A program made the position numbers and the translations under genes. Below the pieces are notes generated by a model. That model did not search any database. It was not told the DNA's origin and was given only the letters and a program-made list of their open reading frames with translations. From DATGMB01 sp035293845 (lineage in GTDB: Bacteria > Acidobacteriota > Terriglobia > Bryobacterales > Bryobacteraceae): a DNA stretch of 14,917 nucleotides. Shown in pieces: positions 8,891 through 14,917 of this stretch (position 1 is its first letter; each line of letters begins with the position of its first letter). The stretch is from positions 1 to 14,917 of the forward strand of contig DATGMB010000163.1 in assembly GCA_035293845.1 (NCBI GenBank), in the 5' to 3' direction.

Positions 8891-9433
8891 ATGTACCGTG
8901 TCGCGATTGCTTTGTGCGTGTTAGGGCTGGCGGTCGCGGGCGCCCAGCAGGCCAACCGCTCGGGCATGCCGGGGAGCGCCGCCTCACAGGACCGCATCAG
9001 CCGCGAAGTGCGTCATGAATTGCTGATGCTGCCCTATTACAACGTCTTCGATAATCTCGAGTACAGCGTGAACGGAGGGGTGGTCACGCTTATGGGCCAG
9101 GTGACGGATCCGGTTGTAAAGACCGATGCCGGGGCCGCAGTGAAGCGGATTGAGGGCGTCACCAGCGTGGTGAACCAGATCCAGGTGCTGCCGCTCTCCC
9201 CGATGGATAACCAGATCCGCGTCGCCGTCTACCGCGCCATTTACAGCCAGCCGGGCCTGGACCGCTACGCGCTGCAGGCCATTCCGCCGATCCACATCAT
9301 CGTGGATAACGGGCATGTCACGCTGGTCGGCGTCGTGGCTACCCAGGCGGATAAAGATTTGGCCGGGATGCGCGCCAACACCGTGAGCGGTGTGTTCTCG
9401 GTGAAGAACGATCTGCGAGTGGAAGGCAAGTAA
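8891..9433 (+). CDS. Exported protein with two BON domains
   Basis: The 180-residue product begins with a short signal peptide (about residues 1-18, MYRVAIALCVLGLAVAGA), so it is probably periplasmic. Two BON domains follow, at about 33-101 and 106-178. Each has the alpha-beta pattern ending in the repeated 'VxxxxGxVTLxGxVxxxxxxxxA...V.GV..V.N.I.V' layout (NGGVVTLMGQV at 61-71, NGHVTLVGVV at 140-149). BON domains in OsmY-type proteins are linked to membrane or phospholipid attachment and to osmotic or envelope stress. The ATG at 8891 is preceded by GGAGGAGG (8877-8884) at a 6-nt spacing. It converges on the VWFA gene with 10 bp between stops. No catalytic residues are expected; exact role unknown. 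Confidence 0.88.
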   Translation: MYRVAIALCVLGLAVAGAQQANRSGMPGSAASQDRISREVRHELLMLPYYNVFDNLEYSVNGGVVTLMGQVTDPVVKTDAGAAVKRIEGVTSVVNQIQVLPLSPMDNQIRVAVYRAIYSQPGLDRYALQAIPPIHIIVDNGHVTLVGVVATQADKDLAGMRANTVSGVFSVKNDLRVEGK

Positions 9434-9447
9434 GGCCGCGGCCTTAC
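9430..9447. repeat. 18-bp perfect palindrome joining two convergent stop codons
   Basis: GTAAGGCCGCGGCCTTAC reads the same on both strands. It contains the TAA of the BON gene (9431-9433) and the TAA of the VWFA gene (complement of 9444-9446). As RNA it forms a stem of up to 7 bp with a CGCG loop in either transcript. It may act as a compact shared 3' end, although no U-run follows on either side. Confidence 0.6.
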
Positions 9448-10562
9448 CGCTGGCCGATCCAGTATCCCGGCCGCGTTTGCACACGCCGGATGTCCGCGCG
9501 GCCGGTGACTTCCACTTCGATCTTGTGGAACCCGAACTCGGTGCGGTTGTTCGGCGTGTAGCTGATCGTGTAATTGCTGTGCAACTGCTCACCGAGCCGT
9601 TGAATGGCATCTTCGAGCGTGCGCTGGCTGTGGAATCCGTACTCGGTCCCGCCGGTGGCCTTGGTGAATGCCTCGACCGGGTTGTCCTTGAAGATCGCCT
9701 TGGCGTCGCGGAAGAGCTCGATCATCATGGGCAGAAACTGCGCGGTGCCGCCTTGCGATCCGGTCGCCTGCATGACGGTCGTCGGCGTCGCAGGCACACC
9801 GGAGGGCAGTGTCGCATTCCCCATCATGGTGGCATCGCGCGTGTCCCAGCGCGGTGTCGGCGCCGGTGCCGTCAGCATCGTGATGAAACGCGACATATCG
9901 ACCGCGTAAAACACGACGTTGGCGAGTTGCAGGTCGATCATCGCCTCGCGCAGGTGCATTTCGCTATAGAGGTCGCGGGTTTCGCCGATCAGGAGAATGA
10001 TGCGCTGCCGGTTCTGCGGGCGCGAGCGCAGCATGCGCGTTGCCTCGGACACGGCGTCGATCATGTGGTTGGCGTCGCCGCCCGGATAAATCCCGTTGAG
10101 CGCGGCCGTGATCTTGTCCGCGTCGGACGTGAAATCCTGCAGCTTGCGCACGCGGCTGTCGTAGGCGATCAGCGCCACTTCGCCCTGGTCGCCGGTGAGC
10201 AGCGGCTTGATCAGCGCGCCGATCTTTCTCACCTGTGGCAACAGGCCCTGCACGTGTGAATTCGCCTGCACGCACAAAACCAGCGAAATCGGAGTGAACG
10301 ATACATCGACCCGGATCTGCTGCTCCTTCCCGTTGTCGAACAGGCGGAACTGATCGGGCTGCAAACCGTTCACGTAGTCGCCATCGCGGTCGTAGACCCA
10401 GACCGGCGTGCTGACGTACGTTACACTGGTGCGGATCACGGTCTGCGGCTGGTCGGCGGCGGTTTCGGCCTGCTGCGCCGGCGCAGCCGTCTGCTTGGGC
10501 GGGTTGGTCTCTTGTGCGGCGAGCAGTCCACACAGAAGCATTGCGCAAACCGGACGAATCAT
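9444..10562 (-). CDS. Secreted VWFA-related acidobacterial-domain protein
   Basis: The 372-residue product has a short hydrophobic signal peptide (residues 1-16). A Pro/Ala/Gln-rich linker runs to about 40. The segment TSVTYVSTPVWVYDRDGDYVNGLQPDQFRLFDNGKEQQI (46-83) is typical of the 'VWFA-related acidobacterial domain' family. The VWA fold spans roughly 92-240, followed by an Ala/Thr/Pro insert and a conserved C-terminal part ending with LHSNYTISYTPNN (328-339) and RPGYWIGQR. Where a MIDAS-bearing VWA has DxSxS, this protein reads CVQANSH (97-103), so metal binding at that site is probably lost. It is 9 bp downstream of mog, with AGGAG overlapping the mog stop, and so likely closes the Moco operon. 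Function is unknown; envelope protein-protein contact is the usual guess for VWA domains. Confidence 0.88.
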   Translation of the reverse strand: MIRPVCAMLLCGLLAAQETNPPKQTAAPAQQAETAADQPQTVIRTSVTYVSTPVWVYDRDGDYVNGLQPDQFRLFDNGKEQQIRVDVSFTPISLVLCVQANSHVQGLLPQVRKIGALIKPLLTGDQGEVALIAYDSRVRKLQDFTSDADKITAALNGIYPGGDANHMIDAVSEATRMLRSRPQNRQRIILLIGETRDLYSEMHLREAMIDLQLANVVFYAVDMSRFITMLTAPAPTPRWDTRDATMMGNATLPSGVPATPTTVMQATGSQGGTAQFLPMMIELFRDAKAIFKDNPVEAFTKATGGTEYGFHSQRTLEDAIQRLGEQLHSNYTISYTPNNRTEFGFHKIEVEVTGRADIRRVQTRPGYWIGQR

Positions 10563-10571
10563 GCTTTCTCG

Positions 10572-11069
10572 TTACTCCTGGCGGGCCACGGCGTGCTCGG
10601 TCTGACCCTGCAGCAGGTCTAGCACGTGGGGCACCAATTCTACGATAGCATCCAGCGATTCGACCGCCCCCTTGGGCGAGCCGGGAAGATTCACGATCAG
10701 CACGCGGCCGCGCGTGCCCGCTATCGCGCGCGAGAGCGTCGCCAGCGGCGTGGCTTCACGCCCGCGAGCGCGCATCAGCTCGCCGAAACCCGGTATTTCG
10801 CGGTCGATCACCGCGCGCGTAGCCTCCGGCGTGACGTCGCGCGGGGAAACGCCGGTGCCCCCGGTGGTGAACAGCGCCGCCACCTGCCCGCCATCGGCGA
10901 GCGTCGCCAGACGGTGCTGGATCTCGGCGGCTTCGTCCGGGATCACCTCCACCACTGCCACTTTCCAGCCCAGTTGTTCCAACCGTTCCCGCACTGCCGG
11001 GCCGGAGCGGTCCGTGCGCGTGCCCTGGCTCACGGAATCGCTGATCGTCAGCACCGCCGCATTGATCAT
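10572..11069 (-). CDS. mog: Molybdopterin adenylyltransferase, Mog/MoaB family
   Basis: This family adenylates molybdopterin before molybdate insertion by MoeA; some MoaB members are inactive relatives. The start chosen is the ATG at 11069, giving 165 residues that begin MINAAVLTISDSVSQG, the normal family start. The frame continues upstream into sequence overlapping moaC that does not look coding for this protein. Motifs are the TISDS strand (8-12), the nucleotide/MPT loop TTGGTGVSPRDVTPEAT (68-84) with the conserved Asp78, and NLPGSPKGAVE (127-137). The ATG overlaps the moaC stop as ATGA. Mog and MoaB cannot be firmly separated from the sequence, but the neighbouring moeA and moaC support a role in cofactor synthesis. 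Confidence 0.9.
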   Translation of the reverse strand: MINAAVLTISDSVSQGTRTDRSGPAVRERLEQLGWKVAVVEVIPDEAAEIQHRLATLADGGQVAALFTTGGTGVSPRDVTPEATRAVIDREIPGFGELMRARGREATPLATLSRAIAGTRGRVLIVNLPGSPKGAVESLDAIVELVPHVLDLLQGQTEHAVARQE

Positions 11070-11527
11070 CGCCGGAAATCTCCACTCTTGCCGCCGGTCT
11101 TCTCCAGCAGCCACACGTCCTGGATCTCGATGCGCTTATCGAGCGCCTTGAGCATATCGTAGACGGTCAATGCCGCGACCGTCGCGGCGGCCAGCGCTTC
11201 CATCTCCACGCCCGTGGGCGCGGTGGTCGCGGCGCTGGCCACGATGCGCACGCCTTCCGCCTCGACGAACGTTTCCACATCGGCATGCGTCAGCAACAGC
11301 GGGTGGCACAACGGAATCAGGTCGGCCGTGCGTTTGGCCGCTGCGATGCCCGCAATACGGGCGATCTCGAGCGGATTGCCCTTGGGGTTCTCCGGCAGCT
11401 TGGCAAGCGCCTCGCGGCCAATGCGGACGAACGCCTGCGCCCGCGCCGAACGCCGCGTTTCCGGCTTGGCGGAAACGTCCACCATGCGCGGGGAGCCGGA
11501 GGAATCGTAATGGGACAAAGTGGACAT
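11066..11527 (-). CDS. moaC: Cyclic pyranopterin monophosphate synthase
   Basis: MoaC performs the second half of the first step of molybdenum cofactor synthesis, making cyclic pyranopterin monophosphate from the product of MoaA. The protein has 153 residues and starts MSTLSHYDSSGSPRMVDVSAK, the standard family opening. Active-site landmarks are LCHPL (73-77, His75), TGVEMEAL (105-112, Glu108 and Glu110), and YDMLKALDK (123-131, Asp124 and Lys127). Its start codon shares one base with the moeA stop (TAATG), and its stop overlaps the mog start. The frame stays open far upstream, antiparallel within moeA, but only this segment looks like MoaC. No moaA is in the window. Confidence 0.96.
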   Translation of the reverse strand: MSTLSHYDSSGSPRMVDVSAKPETRRSARAQAFVRIGREALAKLPENPKGNPLEIARIAGIAAAKRTADLIPLCHPLLLTHADVETFVEAEGVRIVASAATTAPTGVEMEALAAATVAALTVYDMLKALDKRIEIQDVWLLEKTGGKSGDFRR

Positions 11528-12729
11528 TACTTCAGGATCACCCGAATCGATTCCCCGCGGGGATACTCCGCGCGGCCCGCATCGGCCACCAGATACGCAT
11601 TCGCCCGCGTCATCGCCGGGATGTCCCCCGAGCCATGCCAATCGACCGGCGTCACCTCGCCTCCATCCGCGCTCAGGCGCGCCGGAAGGAAGCGCGTGAG
11701 GCCCGGGCGGTGATGGAACTCGCGCGTCAGCCGCGCGAAGGGCATGTGCAGCGCGGTCTCCTCCTGCCCGCCCAAAAGCTCCAGCGCCGCGCGCGCGAAG
11801 ATCTCGAACGTCACCATCGTGGAGGCCGGATTGCCCGGCAGGCCGAAGAAAAACCTGCCGCGCGCCCGGCCGAACACCAGCGGCTGGCCGGGCTGGATCA
11901 GCACGCGGTCGAAAAAAAATTCCGCACCCGCCTCCGCGAGCGCCTCTTCGACCACATCGTGCTTGCCCGCCGAAACGCCGCCCGAAAGCAGCAGCAGGTC
12001 CGCATCGAGGCCCTTTTCCACCAGCTCGCGCGTGTGCGCGACCGTATCGCGCGCCACCGGCAGGACGCAGGGCGTCCCGCCCGCGCGCCGCACCTGCGCC
12101 GCCAGCGAGTGCGCATTGGAATTGCGGATCTGGAACTCTTCCGGCGTCTCCTCCGGCTCTACGATCTCGTCGCCGGTCGCCAGAATCGCCACCTGCGGCG
12201 GCCGGTAGATCTTCGCGCGCGTGCGTCCGAAGGCAGCCAGCAGCGCCGCGCCGCTGTAGTCGAGGCGCGTCCCGGCCCGCAGCACGACCTCGTGCGCCGC
12301 CGCCTCGCACCCCCGCGGATTGATGAACTGATGCGGCTCGGCCGCCCGGTCGCAAATCACACGCGATCCGTCCCGCCGTGTGTGTTCGACCATGATGACC
12401 GCGTCCGCGCCCGCCGGCACGGGAGCGCCCGTCATGATCTCGACCGCCTGCCCCGGCCCGACTTCGCCTGCGAAGCGCTCGCCCGCCCGGACTTCGCCAA
12501 TCACGGCAAGCTCGCCCGGCACATCGATGGCGCGCACCGCATAGCCGTCGCGCACCGAGCGCGCCACCGCCGGCGAATCGCGGTCGGCTGCGATATCTTC
12601 CGCGAGCACGCGCCCGGCCGCCGCTTCCAGTGCGATTTCTTCCACCGCGGGCAGCTTCCGCCCCTCGCAAACCCGCCGCAGCACCGTCTCGCGAGCTTCT
12701 CCAAATGTCAGCGCAGCCACGTCTTTCAT
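11527..12729 (-). CDS. moeA: Molybdopterin molybdenumtransferase
   Basis: MoeA inserts molybdate into adenylated molybdopterin to give active cofactor. The 400-residue length is normal. Domain motifs in order are RSVRDGYAV (57-65, where most relatives have MDGYA), MTGAPVPAGADAVIMVE (99-115), ATGDEIVEPEE (184-194), IRNSNAHSL (201-209), LLSGGVSAGKHDVV (247-260), and GLPGNPAS (296-303). It is the first gene of the minus-strand moeA-moaC-mog-VWFA operon. The ATG at 12729 has no visible Shine-Dalgarno sequence; a GTG three codons later (12720) is an alternative start. It diverges from the Hsp20 gene across 119 bp. Confidence 0.95.
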   Translation of the reverse strand: MKDVAALTFGEARETVLRRVCEGRKLPAVEEIALEAAAGRVLAEDIAADRDSPAVARSVRDGYAVRAIDVPGELAVIGEVRAGERFAGEVGPGQAVEIMTGAPVPAGADAVIMVEHTRRDGSRVICDRAAEPHQFINPRGCEAAAHEVVLRAGTRLDYSGAALLAAFGRTRAKIYRPPQVAILATGDEIVEPEETPEEFQIRNSNAHSLAAQVRRAGGTPCVLPVARDTVAHTRELVEKGLDADLLLLSGGVSAGKHDVVEEALAEAGAEFFFDRVLIQPGQPLVFGRARGRFFFGLPGNPASTMVTFEIFARAALELLGGQEETALHMPFARLTREFHHRPGLTRFLPARLSADGGEVTPVDWHGSGDIPAMTRANAYLVADAGRAEYPRGESIRVILK

Positions 12730-12745
12730 TGTACCGGCAAGGAAT

Positions 12746-12776
12746 GCGTGAGCGGCCCGGCGCCGGCGTGAGCCGG
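12746..12776. promoter_or_regulatory. Two direct repeats around a palindrome in the moeA-hsp20 divergent gap
   Basis: GCGTGAGC occurs at 12746-12753 and again at 12766-12773, exactly 20 bp apart, each followed by a GG-containing tail. Between and overlapping them is the palindrome CCGGCGCCGG (12757-12766). A spacing of about two helical turns in a divergent promoter gap is the kind of pattern an operator would show, but GC-rich sequence produces short repeats easily. Confidence 0.3.
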
Positions 12777-12778
12777 TT

Positions 12779-12784
12779 TACACT
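12779..12784 (+). promoter_or_regulatory. Candidate -10 element of hsp20
   Basis: TACACT resembles the -10 consensus at four of six positions and lies in the divergent gap, predicting a leader of about 58 nt before the hsp20 ATG. No CIRCE inverted repeat and no clear sigma-32-type promoter could be recognised in the gap. Confidence 0.3.
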
Positions 12785-12817
12785 GGCACACCGGAATCGG
12801 TTGAACTGTCTCCCACA

Positions 12818-12842
12818 CCTTCTCAGAATGGAATGGAAGGAG
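12818..12842 (+). promoter_or_regulatory. Ribosome binding site of hsp20 within a possible hairpin
   Basis: The Shine-Dalgarno sequence AAGGAG is at 12837-12842, six bases before the ATG. CCTTCT (12818-12823) can pair with GGAAGG (12835-12840), five Watson-Crick pairs plus one GU, around an 11-nt loop, hiding part of that site. A short weak stem over the ribosome binding site is the arrangement seen in simple RNA thermometers of small heat-shock genes. This is a hand-drawn fold. Confidence 0.4.
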
Positions 12843-12848
12843 AAATTC

Positions 12849-13394
12849 ATGGCAGAGACGAAACTGCAGAATGCGCCTTCCGAACGGCAACAAACCCAAC
12901 CAGCAACGCAGCAGGGCCAGCGCGGCCTCGCCCGGCGCGAGGGCCTTTTCCCCCGCGACCTTTTCACCATGAGCCCGTTTTCCATGATGCGCCGGCTGAG
13001 CGAGGAAATGGACCGGGCATTCGCCAGCTCTTTCGGCCTCGGCCCCCGCATCAGTGAATTCGGCGCATGGTCTCCCGCCATCGAAGTGCGGGAGCGGAAC
13101 AACAACCTGGAAATCGACGCCGAGCTCCCCGGCCTCTCCAAAGACGATGTGAAAGTGGAATGCACCGCCGAGGGCCTCATCCTCCAGGGCGAAAAGAAGC
13201 GCGAAATCGAAACCGAGGAAGGCGGAATGCACCGCAGCGAGCGCAGCTACGGCCATTTCTATCGCCTCATTCCTCTGCCCGAAGGCGTCGAACCCGATAA
13301 GGCCAAGGCCGATTTCAAAGACGGCGTCCTGCACATCAAGGTGCCATTCTCGGCGGAGCGCGGCAAACGCCGCCAGATCCCCATCGGCACATAA
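12849..13394 (+). CDS. Small heat-shock protein, Hsp20/alpha-crystallin family
   Basis: This ATP-independent holdase chaperone has 181 residues. The N-terminus is Gln/Arg-rich (about 1-30) followed by a helical segment FTMSPFSMMRRLSEEMDRAF (39-58), typical of bacterial Hsp20. The alpha-crystallin domain spans about 74-170: WSPAIEVRE (74-82), LEIDAELPGLSKDDVKVE (87-104), GLILQGEKK (109-117), and the signature FKDGVLHIKVP (156-166). The C-terminal I-x-I anchoring motif is IPI (177-179). The ATG at 12849 follows AAGGAG at a 6-nt spacing. The rhodanese gene begins 13 bp after its stop. Confidence 0.95.
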   Translation: MAETKLQNAPSERQQTQPATQQGQRGLARREGLFPRDLFTMSPFSMMRRLSEEMDRAFASSFGLGPRISEFGAWSPAIEVRERNNNLEIDAELPGLSKDDVKVECTAEGLILQGEKKREIETEEGGMHRSERSYGHFYRLIPLPEGVEPDKAKADFKDGVLHIKVPFSAERGKRRQIPIGT

Positions 13395-13407
13395 CCGCGA
13401 GCCCACC

Positions 13408-13746
13408 ATGCTTCCCCCGCTTCCCATTTCCGCCGATGAGGTACGCGAGCGGCTCGGGCGCGGCGAGCGCGTCGCCTTTCTCGACACGCGCTCGCCCGAC
13501 GATTGGGACGCCGCCGCCACCCAAATCGAGGGCGCGCTTCGCTTCCGGCCCTCGGAAATCGAAAACCACCTGCGCTTCGTCCCGCAAGGCTGCGCGATCG
13601 TAACGTATTGCGATTGCCCGGATGGAGCCAGCAGCACACGCGCGGCCGCCGCGCTCGTCGAAAACGGCTGGCGCGACGTCCACCCGCTGCGCCGCGGCGA
13701 ATGGCGCCGGTTTCCTACCGCCCCGCGCGGAGAAGCCAGGCCATAG
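13408..13746 (+). CDS. Single-domain rhodanese-like protein
   Basis: The 112-residue protein has the rhodanese fold landmarks: ISADEVRERL (7-16), FLDTRSPDDW (24-33) with the conserved Asp-x-Arg, and the active-site loop YCDCPDGASSTRAA (67-80). Cys68 is in the catalytic position of this loop. The YCxCP form, with a second Cys at 70, is a known sub-type distinct from the common CxxGxR loop. The family moves sulfane sulfur or acts in redox or signalling; the substrate is unknown. There is no good ribosome binding site, and the 13-bp gap after hsp20 suggests cotranscription. The C-terminus is short and basic. Confidence 0.85.
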   Translation: MLPPLPISADEVRERLGRGERVAFLDTRSPDDWDAAATQIEGALRFRPSEIENHLRFVPQGCAIVTYCDCPDGASSTRAAAALVENGWRDVHPLRRGEWRRFPTAPRGEARP

Positions 13747-13771
13747 CCAGCGCCGCTCGCGCGTGCAGCGA

Positions 13772-13777
13772 TACACT
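13772..13777 (+). promoter_or_regulatory. Candidate -10 element of the amidase gene (leaderless start)
   Basis: TACACT lies 6 nt before the GTG at 13784, so transcription would begin at or next to the start codon. No Shine-Dalgarno sequence precedes that GTG, which fits leaderless initiation. No -35 element was found. Confidence 0.35.
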
Positions 13778-13783
13778 CGAATT

Positions 13784-14917
13784 GTGCCGTACCGTTCCTC
13801 GCTGACCCTGATGGTCTCGATGGTGCGCGATGGCGTGGTTTCGCCTTGCGAATTGCTCGAAGCGCACCTGCAGCAGATCGAGCGCCGCAATCCGTCCATC
13901 AACGCGTTCACCGCAGTCGCCGCCGATCGCGCCCGCGCCGAAGCCCGCGAGCGCGAAGCGCAGCTCGCTCGCGGCGAGCCCCTTGGCCTCTTGCACGGCG
14001 TCCCGCTCACGGTGAAGGATAGCTTCGATGTCGCCGGCCTGCCGACGCGCGCCGGCAGCCGCCTCCGCAGCGCCACGCCCGCGGACTGCGATGCAGCGGT
14101 CGTGGCCCGCCTGCGCGCCGAAGGCGCCATCGTCCTCGGCAAGACCAACACCCCGGAGCTGCTCGCCAACTACGAAACCGAGAATTTCCTTACCGGCCGC
14201 ACGAACAATCCGTGGGATGCCGCGCGCACGCCCGGCGGATCGAGCGGCGGCGAGGCGGCCGCCATCGCCGCGTTCTGCTCGCCAGGCGGCGTCGGTACCG
14301 ATGGCGGTGGTTCCATCCGCGTGCCGGCGCACTTCTGCGGCATCGCCGGCCTCAAGCCGACGCCCGGCCGCATCCCCGTAACCGGCCATTTCCCCTCCCT
14401 GGGATATCCTGGCGGATTGCTGGGCGTCGCCGGCCCGCTGGCGCGCAATGCCATCGATCTCCGGCTGCTCTTCGCCGCCATGGCCGGCTTCGATCCGCAG
14501 GACCCGTTCTCCACGCCCGTGCCGCTGCGCCGGCCGGACCTCGGCCGTCCCCGCATTGGCGTCTGCGAGCAATTCTACGCAGCGCCGGTCGACCCGGATA
14601 TCCGCGCTGCCGTGCGGCGTGCGGCGGCGCTGTTCGAGGATGCAGGCCTCGAGGTTTCGGAATTCGCCATGACCGGCTTGGAACGCGCCCCCAACGTGTG
14701 GGCGTTCCTGTTCTCCGATTGGCCGGCCGTCGAAACGCGCAAATGGCTGGAAGGCCGCGAATCGGAGGCGCACTGGACGCTCCTCGAATTCCTCTCGCGT
14801 TCCGAGCCGCCCACGGCCGCGCAGATCCTGCAAAACCTCGCCGCGCGCGACCGCCTCCGCGCGGCATTATTGCGCCAGATGGAGCAGGTTCCGGTGCTCC
14901 TCATGCCGGTCTGCGGC
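13784..14917 (+). CDS. Amidase-signature enzyme, partial (runs off right edge)
   Basis: The visible 378 codons encode an amidase-signature hydrolase with a complete Ser-cisSer-Lys triad: Lys78 in LTVKDSFD, cis-Ser153 in TPGGSSGGEAA (149-159), and nucleophile Ser177 in GTDGGGSIRVPA (171-182). The 24-residue distance between the serines equals that of the mammalian FAAH enzyme. Further family motifs are GKTNTPEL (119-126), the TGRTNNPWD stretch (137-145), and CGIAGLKPTPGRIP (185-198). The start is taken as GTG at 13784, since the preceding codons look non-coding; ATG at 13811 would remove nine residues. The substrate is unknown. A GatA role is less likely because no gatB or gatC is adjacent, but this cannot be excluded. 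The C-terminus is outside the window. Confidence 0.88.
   Translation, partial: MPYRSSLTLMVSMVRDGVVSPCELLEAHLQQIERRNPSINAFTAVAADRARAEAREREAQLARGEPLGLLHGVPLTVKDSFDVAGLPTRAGSRLRSATPADCDAAVVARLRAEGAIVLGKTNTPELLANYETENFLTGRTNNPWDAARTPGGSSGGEAAAIAAFCSPGGVGTDGGGSIRVPAHFCGIAGLKPTPGRIPVTGHFPSLGYPGGLLGVAGPLARNAIDLRLLFAAMAGFDPQDPFSTPVPLRRPDLGRPRIGVCEQFYAAPVDPDIRAAVRRAAALFEDAGLEVSEFAMTGLERAPNVWAFLFSDWPAVETRKWLEGRESEAHWTLLEFLSRSEPPTAAQILQNLAARDRLRAALLRQMEQVPVLLMPVCG

Noticed and set aside
11170..12771. 533-codon plus-strand ORF opposite moeA and moaC
   Set aside because: Its translation is Arg/Pro/Ala/His-rich with no recognisable domain, and the opposite strand carries complete, overlapping moeA and moaC genes.
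12795..12820. Possible sigma-32-like promoter (TTGAAC...CCCACAC) before hsp20
   Set aside because: The two halves are far too close together compared with the known spacing, and the downstream part matches poorly.
11528..13180. Very long upstream extension of the moaC frame (704 codons in total)
   Set aside because: Only 11066-11527 resembles MoaC. The rest lies in another frame of moeA and hsp20 and is Arg/Gly/Ala-rich shadow sequence.
13784..14917. GatA subunit of the Asp/Glu-tRNA amidotransferase
   Set aside because: The amidase signature fits GatA in general, but no gatB or gatC is nearby and several segments look more like FAAH-type or stand-alone amidases, so the specific name was not used.

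Overview
The window looks like ordinary chromosome of a GC-rich bacterium, most likely an Acidobacteriota (Solibacter/Bryobacterales-like). The taxonomic inference rests mainly on a secreted protein of the 'VWFA-related acidobacterial domain' type (9444-10562, minus). The GC-rich core metabolic genes fit but are not diagnostic. No transposase, integrase, phage gene, CRISPR array, complete tRNA or rRNA was seen. I could run no database search, so family names rest on motif recognition.

Layout. The left edge (1-68, minus) holds what looks like the first 22 codons of trpD. Divergent from it is a plus-strand central-energy block: sucC-sucD (succinyl-CoA synthetase), ndk (nucleoside diphosphate kinase), then pntAA-pntAB-pntB (three-subunit proton-translocating NAD(P) transhydrogenase). 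A very strong hairpin separates ndk from pntAA. Together these genes cover TCA-cycle substrate-level phosphorylation, NTP exchange and NADPH supply. Next is a lower-GC minus-strand gene for a small membrane protein with a zinc-ribbon-like cysteine set, divergent from a MthK-like potassium channel with an RCK domain.

The channel-thiC gap (7131-7356) is the most unusual part. It has a perfect TATAAT, a strong Shine-Dalgarno sequence and an 18-codon lysine-rich ORF, followed by a 68-bp palindromic element just before thiC (thiamin pyrimidine synthesis). No TPP riboswitch is visible there. After thiC comes an exported protein with two BON domains. It converges on a minus-strand operon whose last gene ends inside an 18-bp perfect palindrome containing both stop codons.

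The minus-strand operon, in transcription order, is moeA-moaC-mog (molybdenum cofactor synthesis) followed by the VWFA-type secreted protein, with junctions TAATG, ATGA and 9 bp. Divergent from moeA are an Hsp20 small heat-shock gene, whose leader may fold over its ribosome binding site, a small rhodanese-domain protein, and an amidase-signature enzyme that runs off the right edge. No gene-free gap exceeds 300 bases. The long minus-strand ORFs opposite sucCD, pnt, thiC and the amidase are codon-bias shadows.

I found no clear new multi-gene system. The best candidates for something undescribed are the Lys-rich miniprotein, the palindromic element before thiC, and the possible hsp20 RNA thermometer.
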